Assembly (NCBI RefSeq): GCF_033807715.1
Contig: NC_084587.1
Span: 29,205,017 to 29,269,016 of the forward strand
Length of the DNA stretch: 64,000 bases
Source of the DNA: Cololabis saira
Lineage: Eukaryota; Chordata; Actinopteri; Beloniformes; Belonidae
Direction of reading: 5' to 3'
This document shows positions 36,999 to 49,212 of this stretch, in pieces; the stretch's first letter is position 1; each line of letters opens with the position of its first letter. Under the pieces are notes generated by a model. That model was not told the DNA's origin. It worked only from the letters and a program-made list of their open reading frames with translations, and searched no databases. A program made the position numbers and the translations under genes.

Positions 36999-37022
36999 AA
37001 CTAAGATTGCGCAATCTTAGTT
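36999..37022. repeat. 24-bp perfect palindrome
   Basis: Each arm is AACTAAGATTGC with no spacer. Copy 1 at the equivalent place reads only AACTAAGAATGCTTGCGCAA, so the palindrome is specific to this copy. Confidence 0.9.
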
Positions 37023-37103
37023 GCGCAATTGATAACAGGTGCAAACAGCTGTATTTAAATGAGGTGTTGCGCGTCTTACGGTTTGCGGCGCAAACTTTGC
37101 GCC

Positions 37104-37250
37104 ATGGAGAGTGGATGGAAAGCAGGATATAGTCGCAAGCGCAAAATGAAATTTGACGAGTTGGAGTTAGAGGTATTAGTGGAAGAGGCAAATTGTTGTG
37201 CCGTATTCAGCACCCCTGCCGTGAAAAGCACCCCCTCGTATATTCAATGA
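37104..37250 (+). pseudogene. Broken Myb/SANT-like ORF of Harbinger copy 2
   Basis: The frame starts at the same ATG as the 2472 ORF and keeps the basic start and first helix (SRKRKMKFDELELEVLVEEA, one substitution against copy 1). It then runs at 37194 into the nested element and stops at 37248-37250. The tryptophan-bearing second helix and the recognition helix are lost, so no DNA-binding function is expected. Confidence 0.8.
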
Positions 37251-37601
37251 TAAGTAGACCAAGAAAAAAAACAACACACTGACACTTCAATATATTTATA
37301 TATACACACTCACACAAACACATACTTAGGAGTTTATATTATATATATTTACAAATATTATGGAAGACAACACAGTAAGCAGGCTATAAATTAATGACAT
37401 CGATAACCATTTACCCGATTTTTGTTATCTGTGACTGTGATTGTGGGAAAGTATGACTATTGTGGAATCCATGAGCGCATTTAAACATGAATCATTAACA
37501 CAAAACTGGACACTAAACAGAACATGACACGGAATGAGAATATCATTTTTGTCAGACGAGGGGGTGCTTTTCACGGCAGGGGTGCTGAATACGGCACAAC
37601 A
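37194..37601. mobile_element. 408-bp nested element with perfect 46-bp terminal inverted repeats
   Basis: The left arm 37194-37239 and right arm 37556-37601 are exact reverse complements over 46 bp, beginning TGTTGTGCCGTATTCAGCAC. The 316-bp interior is AT-rich with no coding frame. No target-site duplication is visible (left flank GGCAAAT, right flank CCGGGGT). I do not recognise the family. Confidence 0.85.
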
Positions 37602-38090
37602 CCGGGGTATGACTGCAGAACAAGTATAGGCGCACAATAAGAAACACTTTTTTCTCCATGAAAACACGTGATTTATTTATTATCACAAATAAAAACAACC
37701 TTTTGCTGAATAATACTCGATTTAACATTCAAATAAAATATTTCTCCTTTTGCATGTGGAGATTAGCACCTTCCTTTCGAACGTATTAAATACAGACGCA
37801 ATCACAATCCCCGCAAAAACTTTCAGGCTTGGTAAATCTCATTGCGCGTGGTAAATGGACCAATTTGCATCTTCCCCTCCCAGTATTTAGCGATTTCTGG
37901 CGGGTACGCCCCATATTGATTATTCATCAGGGCAAAAGTACTAAATGAACAGCGTGTGCTATTTTGTTCATTTGAGAGGCGCAGTCCTCTTTGCACGCTG
38001 TTAGTAGATCAGCTTGCACTTTGGTTTGCGGGTGCTGTCAAGTTTGCACACGTTTTAACACACGCAAACCTTTAGTAAATCAGGCCCTTA

Positions 38091-39846
38091 GTGGTTAGAT
38101 ATACTAACTTAAATATACTTAACATACTTGCCGCTCCCATGGTTGGCTGGTCCTGGACGCGTCCTTCGTCCAATCCCATCCTGCCACGTCACTTCCTTGG
38201 TCCAATTTCTTCTCTCTCATTTCCTGAAAGAAAAGAAACTACGACCCCCAGCCTCCATCTTGTTTCAATTGGTCTCTCACATGTTCTTTTGTTTCAAGCA
38301 TGTGGTCATCCAAGAGCAACTAAACCTATTGCCCACATTTGTGATATAAACTCAAGATAAAAATACACTGATAAATGCAGAAAGATAAGCAATAAAGAAT
38401 CAACACACGGTTGGAAAATACGGTAAGCAAAAAGCCATGTAACATAAGCCCAAAAAGTACATCTACATCTGGAAAAAAATTACTATTTGTCCTTAAGAGA
38501 GGCTGTGGATTAACACATTTTTTTTGTACTAAATTAGCTGGGTCTTAATTTCAACAGCACCTTCAAATTGCGTTGTAAGTTTGGAAAACAAAAGCGGCAA
38601 TGATAATAAAGACTATCTTATCTAATTTGAACAATCTAAAAGTGATTAATTAAATCCCAGGTCAAACGTTTAATTCAAGCTGTGTTATCTAAACCCAGAC
38701 TTTACATGGGAAGGCCACCAGGCCCTGCAAAGAAAAAAGAAAAAAGAGTTTCATCGTGTCTCATTGAAGAGACAGGATGCAACACAATGTCACTCATCCT
38801 CACTGTTTTTTGTACACATCCCAGACGTCTGCCCCTCTTTATGAAAACACGTTGAACAGGAATGAGATGATGCATGGGAAGAATCACTGTTACCTTACAC
38901 CGGTAGCTTGAGTTCAACCCAGATTTATAGACTTATAAATAAACCATTCACCTTCATGGACCTTTAAATGAACCGTTATGTATTTCTGGGGAATAGGCCG
39001 TGGTGTTTTCCTTCTCTGTTTTATGCAAAAAAAAAAGAAAAAAGGGAGGACTCATTGTTCAATGCACTTACTATAAAAAAACAGGAAACATCTGGATTTC
39101 AGCCACAGAAGTGGATCAGATAATGAAGAAGAAGAAAAAGACATTTGACTGTGTCTCATTTATCTGCGAGTGATAATTTAACATTTACATAACTTAGAAT
39201 ATCAATGCACAAACAGATGCCATCGTTGACCTCCAGTATGTCCATGGCTGAAACACAACAGAGACATGCTGCGAACAACTAGAAACAGGTGCTGGGGGGC
39301 TTTTATGCGTCAGATAGGCATCTCTTTCTCTAATCCCAAGCAAACCAATCAACCTAAAACTACACTGAATGGTCTTCGAGTTTCTATGTACTATCAAGGG
39401 AAAATAAAATGATTTTTCAGTGTGATTATCAGGATACATTGTGAGTTCAGTCACAAAGTCAATGGGAACATATTAACCTGATGAAAAATGTCAGAATGAT
39501 AAAATGATGTGGGAAAAGAAGAAAATATTAAGTTGTAATGGTCCAACATGGCACGTTGAACGCAGCCAGTGTCAGCTAGCTGAAGAAGAGGAGACACAGA
39601 AAAGTGATGGACAGTCAGCGAGACCTCACTTGGTTGGAGCTTGAGGAGTTTCATCACCAGCTGCAGCAATTAACCCCTTGTTTCTCTGGGGAGCCATTAG
39701 AGGGTAGAATAGCCTTTAAAATTGCATATGGCTGCAATTAAAGCAGAGGAAGTGATGAAATGATTTGACTTGGATTGTTTCTGTATAGATTTTTTAGGAA
39801 ATTACCTTTTTTTATAGCATCATAAATTGGAATTAGGCGAGAAAAG
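38091..39846. other. Unassigned non-coding sequence
   Basis: No exon or repeat terminus is recognised. Open frames at 38091-38360 and 38128-38349 overlap in different frames and lack domains. Confidence 0.4.
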
Positions 39847-40172
39847 TGTTTTTTTGCTTCTTCTCTTTTTACTGATCACTATAGCCTTCCCTCATTCACT
39901 CTCAACATGTCTCCTTTTTTACTTTTCTCTTCCTTCTCTCCCATTTTTCTTATCTTTTTCCTTGTTTCTTTCTTCTTTTTCTCCTCTCACATTATCTCTA
40001 CCTCTTCCAGTTTCTTTATCTTTATCTTTATCTTCCTTTCCTTCTCCTTACATCCCTATTTTTTCCTATCTTCTTTATGATTTTGTCCTGATTTTTTTCC
40101 TCCTTTCTTTCTAATCTTCTCTTTTTCTTACTCATCTTATTTCCTCTCCGTCTCCTTGCCTCTCTCTCCCAC
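39847..40172. repeat. Long pyrimidine-rich tract
   Basis: About 325 bp in which the plus strand is mostly C and T (TTTCTTCTTTTTCTCC, TCTTTATCTTTATC). It is a degenerate polypyrimidine region rather than a clean microsatellite. Confidence 0.8.
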
Positions 40173-41740
40173 TCTTGCAATAACAGAAGGAGATGGCATA
40201 AGCATCTGTGTCATCATTGCAGATTAATGTTCTAATAATATTCACAGATGTCATTTCAAATTTCTCCATTTGTTTATTTTCACTCTCTGCCAGCTCTCAG
40301 TGGTTTCAATCCTCTTTTTTCCCCCTCTTGTCAATAAATCACAGGACTAATCAGGGGCTCATTGTGGACTTCAAAGCAGCCACTTAAGGCCGCCTGTCTC
40401 AATCGAGTGTTACACATCCGCACACACTCCTCTCCAGCAGCGGTGTTTTTGAATCATTCTTAATCGGGATAATTACACATGAGAGGAACTAAATGAGCCA
40501 AGAGTTTAGTAAAAAAAAAAACAAGAGGCAGAACTGTGAGAGGAAAAAGGAACGGGGAGGGGAAATCGGCAAAGTGCTCCCTGACACATTTATTCATTTG
40601 CTTATTATTTTACTGCTGCAGTTGTTTGTTTACTCATAAAGGAAAATCCAATTAAAGCACTTAAGAGCAGCTTAAGAAGAAGCATATGCACAAGCACATC
40701 TGAGAGTGGCTTCGGTCTTGGAGAGAGGACAGGTTGTGGTGCGGTCTGTAAAGCCTGCAGTTTCCACCCCTCCCTGCCTCTACAAACAGGGCTCCAGGAC
40801 GCGGTGCCAGGGGCTCGGGGCGCTGAGACCATAACATGCCTCCATGGCAGCTTTATATTGGCTCGGGAACTGGTCAGTCGCCTGCCTGCCTGCATCCCCC
40901 CACGGTGCTTTCCTGTCGTGTGTTGGCTGACTGGTTCCCCAGTGCACATATGCCCACTTACACTGTGTTCTTCTCTAATTAGCTGCTCTTGTCTACACAG
41001 ACGCACAGGCTTTGTTAAAACACCACTATTCTTTTGTTGGCATGTTAGTGTCTTGTAAAAATGGATCCACCTCACACCACCAGACGATCCACTGGGATGG
41101 TAATCTTGGCCTCGCATGCTACACTGGACTAATAAAGAGGATACTCAGGACTCGTTTTATACCAAACAAGCATTAATGATCCGGAGAGCAGGGAGGGCGG
41201 GTTGCCTTGGCAACCTAAAGGTGGGGGAATGCTTCTTACCTCATTTTTGGTGCTTTTAGTCGAGTCATTTTTTTTTTAACCTGCATGATATTGTTGTTTC
41301 ACAGGGAAACCAACACTTTCCTCAGTCTCTTCAGATTTCATTAACTCATCCTTGAAAATTCCTCCTCTTGTGACAGAGAAACAGAGGGAAAAGGGGGCTG
41401 TGAGTGACTCTACTTTGGAGTTTGATCGTTAATTATTAGTCTCGCGTTCCTCTGAGGAGAGAAGCTGATGACAGCTAATTAAGGATGAAGTGATGTATAT
41501 GCTATCTCTCTGCCCCCCCTCCCTCCCTTGCCCCCGTCTCTGGCTTCCTCCCTCTTTTCCTCCCTGCCCACCTGCCAAATCATTTGTTGGAGTTATATAG
41601 ACTAAATTATACGTAGGGACAACTGCATCAGAAGCTGTTTACCACATGCCTCAGTGATGTTCGAGCAGAGTAGTTCTCTTTAGTGTCAAACACTTTCTGG
41701 GATGAGTTTAGCAAGAAACTGGACACTGATGTAAAATCTT
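40173..41740. other. Complex non-coding sequence with CNE-like blocks
   Basis: Blocks around 40330-40500 and 41420-41500 contain CTAATCAGG, GATAATTAC, GTTAATTATTAG and CTAATTAAGG motifs in complex sequence. A 170-codon minus-strand frame at 40605-41117 has no domain and is not called. Confidence 0.35.
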
Positions 41741-41741
41741 A

Positions 41742-41788
<47 letters not shown>

Positions 41789-41816
41789 TATTATATATGT
41801 CTATATACACACACAT
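41742..41816. repeat. (TA)n microsatellite, imperfect
   Basis: TA repeats with TGTA and TTATTA interruptions, grading into CACACA. Confidence 0.93.
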
Positions 41817-44152
41817 TTATATTTTAAGTTTTACAAAGACTAAGATCATTTTCTGATTTTCATGGGGCTATTTTTAGATGAGTTTTCTGTGCCAAGTATA
41901 ACAGCAAAAATACATCCATGAGACTGACAAAAAAAATGAACAGCTTAGCAATTTTCATGCAGGTTGAAATAAACCTATATTTTTCAGGAGGTTGAAATGA
42001 ACCTATTTTTTTCAGGAGACTTAGAACAACTTTAAAGTTTGAAAAAGAAAGACAGAAATAAAAAAGCCTGGGGAAATGGACATTTTTAACATTTAGTAGG
42101 CTGTCATTTTGGGAAAGAGGTAAGTCATAATATTTGTCCAACTGAGTCATTGCCAGTGCCAAATGCTAACCAGTACATTTAGGTGACTTAAGAAAAAAAA
42201 AAAGAAAAAAAGAAAAGGAATAAAAAATGAAAACCTACCAGTGCAGATGGGAGACGAACTCCTGGTCGGTGTCATGGCATGTGGACCACTGCCATCACTC
42301 TTCTCTTATTTTACATACTTTGCTCTTTCTAAAGCTAAACAGTCCTGTATAAATTTCAATATGGTAAATCATGAAAACAAAATAATTAAATAGCAAAAAA
42401 ATAAGTGATCAGAACTTGATTTAAAAGACCACTTTTGTAACACTTTGTGAACCACCTTAAACTGTTTTGGGATAAATATTACCAAATACACAAATACAGT
42501 TTTTTATGTTTGTTATTTGTTTTTAATGGCTGCTTGTTATTCAGTGGTGCCAACATGACATTATCTCTATGAAATCCACTGGACAAGTTGAAATTTGTAA
42601 GGATACGAAAGGCAAAGAAAACACCAAAAAACTCCAGAAGGAGTTTTGTAACTACGTCAGAGACTACAGAGATTTCCCACGAATGAATGAACTTCCCTAT
42701 GTTTCACACCAGCGTGCAGAAGCAAGTGGAAGAATGAATGCGAGGACTAAAGAAAATATACTCACAGAGGCATGTTACACAATCAGGGAAACTAAGGAGA
42801 CATAGGTGTCAATAATCGATAAATAAGGAGGCAGACACAGAACGGGGGAATCAAAGAAGTGAACAGGAAAACTAAAACCTCAGACAAAAATGGAACATTA
42901 AGAACATTAGTCCAGAAACTGCAACAGTAAAATAACGAAACACTGACAGAGATAGAAAAGAACAAGGAAAACTAAGATGAACAGAAATGTCAGGAATGTA
43001 GAAGAAACCGACAGGACATTTCATAGCTGAAGAGAAACTCAAGTGCAGAGCTCCCGGAAAGCCTCACAGGCTCCTCCCACGTCTCCCACACCTCTGTGCA
43101 GCTCAGCTACAGCTTTCAATATCTGGTGACAATAATATGAATGCTGAAAACACTGATGTGGAGAAATCATGTGTTTATATATCACGAAAAGACTATGAAT
43201 CAGTTAAGTTTCAAACTTTACAGCAAGATTCAAGATCTGTCAGGACAACAGATCAGGGAAGGTTGTCAGGAATGAGCGAGAATAAGTTCTCTTGACACAA
43301 TGCCACTTATCCGTAACTCAAAGGAAAAAACACTTTCTAATGTCACTTTGTGTTTAAAAGTAGTGTGTTTAGTGTGTACAATGGAAACAGTGGAGTGTGA
43401 GAAGTGGGAATTAAGTTTTACTTATCCACATTAACCACACCCATTTTACATTTCTAACCAATCACACAACGGTTCTCGGACACCTCACGAGAAAGAGAAG
43501 AAAGACAGAAGTCTCAACCCAGGGCTGCGAGAACCAAATGATGTGATTTTGTTTTTGCCACCTGGAGAACAAGAACACATTTCTCTGTTCTTGTGGTATC
43601 AGCCTTGAGGCCAGACAAGCAGCCAGGGTCATAAGGAACAAGAGCTGCAGGCTCTGAGGGCTCCTTGACAGATGCTGTGATCTCCTCAGACTCACGGAAC
43701 ACACAGAAGATACTGACACAGCTGTGGCAGCTTCTCACACACATTGCAACATCCCACTTGCTTGACAACCTGCTTGTAGCAGGAGGAATTGGTGCCTTTA
43801 TCACATTTAAATGTGAATACACAAGAATTTGATTTAGGTTTATTTTCATTTAAGTTGGAATTAGTGTAAAATAGTTATTTTAGAAAGCATTATTTTGTGG
43901 TTTAAACTTTCAGTGCCTTAAACCTTTGTGCAAAGGTGTATGTTGTATTATTCTTAAGATATTGTCTATATCCGACTATAAAAAGGAAAATGATCATTAT
44001 TATAATTCAGATTTTATTTTCCAAAAACCAAAACAACACTAAGATGAAAGATTTTTAAAGCAAAAAAGAAGACTTTTCTTATATTTTCAGGCCGTAAATG
44101 CCCTCACTGACCAGAAGGTGTCATCTCTGTGTTGGGTAGTGCACCACAGCTA
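41817..44152. other. Unassigned sequence with a possible tRNA-like fragment
   Basis: At about 42235-42300 the minus strand has TGGCAGTGGTCC and GAGTTCGTCTCC at a spacing roughly like tRNA A and B boxes, possibly an old SINE head. The A-rich stretch 42700-43020 looks like decayed repeat. At 41980-42015 a short unit (GTTGAAAT.AACCTAT.TTTTTCAGGAG) is tandemly repeated. Confidence 0.3.
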
Positions 44153-44190
44153 TACACACACAAACACACACACACACACACACACATACA
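44153..44190. repeat. Short (CA)n tract
   Basis: About 38 bp of CA with an AAACA interruption. Confidence 0.9.
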
Positions 44191-44311
44191 AAGCTGGGTG
44201 CTACGGCCCACTGATGTCCAGCTGCTCCTGTCAACACTGTGCTACAGCGTGTAATTCACCCTCACACACAGCGGCAGCTGAGACCTGACAGGAGGCCCAC
44301 ACCCCACTCCC

Positions 44312-44440
<129 letters not shown>

Positions 44441-44574
44441 TGTATACATATACAGGAGACTGAAGAAATGAGAGCAAATATATAGATGGGAATTGAGGGA
44501 GCTGGTAAAGAGAGGAGTGCGGTCGGAGAGGAAGTCAGACACACAGAGAACCAGACAGACAAAAAAGAGAGACG

Positions 44575-44576
<2 letters not shown>

Positions 44577-44658
<82 letters not shown>

Positions 44659-44660
44659 GC
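44577..44660. repeat. (GT)n microsatellite, ~84 bp
   Basis: GT repeats ending in GTGCGTGTGCGCAC, which has Z-DNA potential. With 44314-44438 it forms a large imperfect inverted repeat. Confidence 0.97.
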
Positions 44661-44932
44661 GCACTGTTTAAGTGGGCTAATCAAGGGACCTCCCCTTCAA
44701 AGGGAGAGCTGGTGCGTAAGTGTGAGTGTGTATGTGTTTGGCAGGGACGTGGGGTGGGGTGGCTGGGGGAGTCGCACATTGACAGACTGAGTCCAAGTTC
44801 CCCTGCAATTATCAACTTACCCATATTGCCTCCTCCTCCTGCTCTTCTCGCCCTTCATCCCCTGAGAGACCCAAGCTGCTGTGCCCATCAACAACTCATT
44901 CAGGCCTTAACAAAGCAGCGCCACGCCTACCT

Positions 44933-44966
44933 CCACACACACACACACACACACACGCACACACAT
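44933..44966. repeat. Short (CA)n tract
   Basis: About 34 bp of CA with one CG interruption. Confidence 0.9.
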
Positions 44967-45720
44967 GCATGCACTTTACAACTGTGCAGCAAGTGTACGT
45001 CTAACATTAATTTATAAAATTAATACAATAAAATGGTGAAATATTGATTAAAAAAACCCTTTAAGCCTTTGTTTAGTGCCATCATTTAATGCACACTAAC
45101 CTTTTAAAATACCTTGTTGTATCTTTTTCTCACCCTGAAGTCACATCAAAGATCAAATATATAACTGTAATCCTGTTGTTGCATCTTGTGCACATGTGAG
45201 CAGTTTCAATAGAGCAAAAAGAAAGTGATAAAAACATAAAACTGGAAAAAGGCATCACTTAGAGTAGCTCCAATGTGGTACTCATTTTCGCTTCATGGTA
45301 GTATTTTTTTTCTTTTCAAAAAATAATTTATTTCAACTATGTATAAATCTAGGGCCTCATACCAGTAATTCTATACTGATTCTCATATTGGTTGTAAAGG
45401 TCATGCCAGAACCCTGTCATAGGAACAAGCTGTTCTAATAAAGTCTAAGCACCTGGAACAGAAGCTTTTTATGTCGTAATCCTCGCGCGTTATATCCTCC
45501 TCAACTTTACTGTGAGAATCTTAAGTGTAAGGCACAAGGAAAGGTCCGTTTGTTTTTGCGTGCATGTGTGTTGGATGTACGTGGCAGGCGCGTGCTGCTC
45601 CACATGTTAAGCATGCCCCGAGGCCAGACTCTCACCTCCGGCTTTTGTGGTGCACAGCGTTGTGTGAACAATATATGCATTTGTGCCTGCTCCTGCATGT
45701 ATGTGTATTTATCCTCTAAG
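44967..45720. other. Unassigned non-coding sequence
   Basis: Nothing recognisable. Confidence 0.4.
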
Positions 45721-45970
45721 CCTTGAGTAATAAGGTCGGCCATGGTGCATCAGAGATAAGGCATTAGGCTGTTGACCTCTGACCTCTGCCTCCGTTTAAT
45801 ACGGAAAATCGTTCACGAACACCCAGGAGGGCCCGCGTTGAGAGGCGCAAACTGCTTAATGAAATCGGCACGTGTGTGCGTGTTGTGTTTGAGTCAGTGT
45901 TATAGAGCAGCTGTAATTAAAGAGTTGTCTTGCTATCTGAATTAGCAAGTGAAGTGTGTGTGTGCACATC
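45721..45970. other. CNE-like block with a perfect DR1 site
   Basis: Complex, low-repeat sequence rich in TF-like motifs, including TAATTAAAG and TGAATTAGC. It contains the DR1 described in the next entry. The conserved-element reading is inference. Confidence 0.35.
45773..45785 (-). promoter_or_regulatory. Perfect DR1 nuclear-receptor element
   Basis: The plus strand reads TGACCT-C-TGACCT, that is two AGGTCA half-sites in direct repeat with one base between, on the minus strand. DR1 is bound by RXR heterodimers, HNF4 and COUP-TF proteins. Occupancy is unknown. Confidence 0.5.
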
Positions 45971-48900
45971 TAGGCGTGTGTGTACGTGTGTTTGATTAAA
46001 TCAAGCTTTTCAACAATGTAAGAAAGGTGTTTTTAGTTTTTCACTTTTCACAGTTTACTCCTTGTTTACTACTGTTGCTTCAGATTGCTGACTCTATTTG
46101 AAGAAGTGCTTCAGACTTGGAAACAGTAACTGTTGTTGATTGTTTGAATGGGTTCAAATGGTCCACATTTTAGAAAATGGTTCAGGTTCTTGGTTAAACA
46201 CAATAAAACACAACATGACTTAAATGAAGACTACAGTCCGGTGGCTTTTCCTTTTCAGACACGGATGTTTACAGTTTAATGAACTGTCTCCTCTCGACGT
46301 TGCTTTTAGAAGGTCTTTCTTTCTTTCATCAGTTGTAACGGCTGCACAGTTACAAGTAGCGTCACTTTGGGGTTGATGTATGAGGAAATTTGGTTGACTG
46401 ATACGTGTAATAGAGGGAGGTCAATTTTTTTTAAATGAGCAATTTTCCTTGCTCCAACATGGGATGTTTACTTCTGTGAGTAAAGCTACATGCTCAATCT
46501 TTTGAAGCTATCACAGACCAAAACCTGTCTTTTAGTTTGTACACATCATCAATTTGTAATCCGTAATAACTTCCTGTTGTGTGTAACCCTATGTCAACGA
46601 TACGCATATAACATTAACAACCAAATGACCAAAAGACTCCCAATTATAAAACTCCAAAACATGTACCGTAGTCTGAACAGAGCAATGATCCGCTGAATGA
46701 AAATGGCATGGTCTGATATTAGCTTAATTCACCCCTGTCATGATGTACACCGCCGCTCTGTCAGCTCATTCATTGTTGCTGGCGTGTGACATAGTGCCGT
46801 AAAGTTTGACGTTTAATATTATACCTTAAAGTTTGAAGTTCAAAGCAACGCAAAGATGACTGGGAGGTAAGTCCAAAGTTACTTGTGGGGCTGTTGCTGA
46901 TGGCAGGAATGGGAGACCTTAAAAGGTAGATGAGACGTCATAAAAAGAGTAAAGTATTCCTTAAAATTCAAGTGTTACTTGTATTTTAACATGCAAGAAA
47001 AAAAATCTACTTGCCCTATTCAGTAAATACAGAACAGTTTTATTTGTGTTCTTCCGTAATTTACTGGGTTTTATCCTGGACTCCAAAGACATTGTCCAAC
47101 GTCCGTTTGATGAAAGTGCATCAAATGTGTGTCCGTTGTTTTGAAATCTATATATACATGTTTGTGTGTGTGTGTTTGTGTGTTTCTGGTGTGTGGGGTG
47201 TCGCTTCAGCTGTATTGGGGTCAGGTTGGGAAATATAGAAGCTTCCAGGCACTCAGAACGTAATTGAAAATCTATTTCGCTCAAAGTGAGGAGAGGGAAC
47301 GAAAGAGTGGAGAACAAATGAAAGTAGGAAGCAAGACAGAGGATGAGGAGCAGGCGGAGAGGACGGAGAACAGGAGACCAAAAGATAATAGTTGTGGGGG
47401 ATTGGGGGGTGGGATTGGGTTTAGGGAGGAAGGCTGGAAATGGAGAATGAAGGGGATATAATTTTAAAAGGTGGAGTGTAAGACAGCGGAGGAGGTGGTG
47501 GAGGTGAGGAAAGGACAAAAGCGCTGCTTCATTACCACCCTAAGTAGATAAAAAGTGAAGGAGACGGCTGAGAACAGTTCATTTTTCTATCCTGGCGAAG
47601 CCGTCCTCCCTGTATTATCCAGCCTCTTCTGATCTGTCACTGTGTGTGATCTCTACGTGTAACACGGACACCCATCTCCAAGACCGTATTACTATCTGAA
47701 TTGAATCTGTCACATTTATACAGTGGTCACATGTAGAAAAATAAGTGCTGAAAAACTCAAATATATAGCATCTTCAAAAAATGCATTTCCTTAAGTGAAA
47801 ATACAGAAATCTCGCTTTATTGAGCATGTGATGCATTTCTAGATGATTGCTGTTAAACGCGATCAAAGTCTTGAATAAATAAGGCTGTGGATGTGACTGC
47901 AAATGACTGTGTGTGTTTGTGTTAGAAAGTAGCCCCGTGATGGACTGGACTCTTGTATCCTGCATTCTGAGCTGTGGCTGATGGGATAATCATAATCATT
48001 TTGTGAATTTTGTATCGTTTTTATAATTCCGCAATAAAGGTTAATCATTAAATCCGGTAAATATATTTTTGAATAATGCTTGTAATCATCTCTGCATCTA
48101 CCAAGTTGTTTCAATGGAGGCACTTTCAAAGAAATAATCATTGTAATCGTGTCAAAATGATTATTATTATTTTTCTATAACACAAATTATTTATTTGACA
48201 ATAGAAATGCATTCAGGATGCATTTTTGATATTAAAACTTATAAACCTTTGTAGAAAAGTGGTCAAAAATGAGAAGCAAGTCAGTATGGGAATCTCTGTC
48301 TCTTTTCAATTAATTTTTATTTCCCCTCACAATTCCGCTGAATTATTTTTGTTTCAGATCACCTACTGTTTGTACTTCTGTGTAAATAGATGATTTACAC
48401 AGAAATCTCTGACATAAAATCATTGCTCTTGGAATTTATCACGACCTTCATCATCTGGCACCGTCTGGAAGGTCTGGCACAGAAACAGCATTGGCAAAAG
48501 TTGCCAACAATCTGATCTTCTCATTGCTTTGGACAGTGGATTTGTGTCTGTACATGTTTTAAACTGTTTTTTTTTTTGTTTAATAAAGGTAGCACATCAG
48601 ACTTGTGTTAATGATATTTATCGGATAGATTCATATTTGTGGATGCAAGCAAGTCTGTAAATGAGTCTTCTTCACACACCAAAGCTAAAGTTAAAGTTAA
48701 AATAAAATGGATTGAAGTGAGCTGTTTTATTTGAATTTTATAATGAGTAAGTAATAGATAAATAAATTTGATTGAGTTGAATTGTTTTTCCAAACTTAAC
48801 CTCTCAGGGCTCAAGAGCAATTTTCAATAATCTTCTTAAGCTCTTGTCATAAGTCTCCTTTTGATCATTGACAATTACATTTGCTTCCACACATTCTGCA

Positions 48901-49141
48901 TGTTTTTTTTTTTTACGGTGCAACCGCAGTTCAGAGTTTTATTCACCGTGCAATGATTTTCAGCTCATCCAGAAGGTCCACCAGCACATTTTACATAGAT
49001 GTTGCTTCCATAAATTTAAGAAGAAAAAGAAAAGCATTTTCTTTAATGCAGCAGATACAGCAGACAGGTCTTTGTTCATCTGTTCGCATGTGTATACGAG
49101 CATGAAGGATGATGAGGTAAAGTATGAATAAATGTGAGTGC

Positions 49142-49146
<5 letters not shown>
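45971..49146. other. Unassigned non-coding sequence, purine-rich in part
   Basis: The plus strand is strongly purine-rich at 47280-47520, which creates a 185-codon minus-strand frame that is not a gene. No exon is recognised elsewhere. Confidence 0.4.
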
Positions 49147-49211
<65 letters not shown>

Positions 49212-49212
49212 G
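49147..49212. repeat. (GT)n microsatellite
   Basis: About 62 bp of GT. Confidence 0.96.

Larger units (their letters stand above)
36903..38087 (+). mobile_element. PIF/Harbinger-like element, copy 2, interrupted by a nested element
   Basis: It is flanked by TTA at 36900-36902 and 38088-38090, with ends GGGCCCGATTTACTAA and (complement) GGGCCTGATTTACTAA (15 of 16). The left ~290 bp and right ~300 bp match the copy at 2295-3184. The interior differs: the Myb ORF stops after about 30 codons at a nested 408-bp inverted-repeat element (37194-37601), followed by about 180 bp absent from copy 1. That extra segment may be leftover autonomous-element sequence. Confidence 0.87.

Noticed and set aside
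40605..41117. 170-codon minus-strand ORF
   Set aside because: No domain, no splice or promoter context, a weak poly-basic/serine composition, and an overlapping open frame on the other strand. Best explained as locally GC-richer non-coding DNA.
42235..42300. Possible tRNA gene on the minus strand
   Set aside because: A- and B-box-like words are present but I could not fold a convincing cloverleaf. At most an old SINE head.
46961..47518. 185-codon minus-strand ORF
   Set aside because: Its N-terminal half comes from a purine-rich plus strand, giving leucine/proline/serine-biased residues. No recognisable family.
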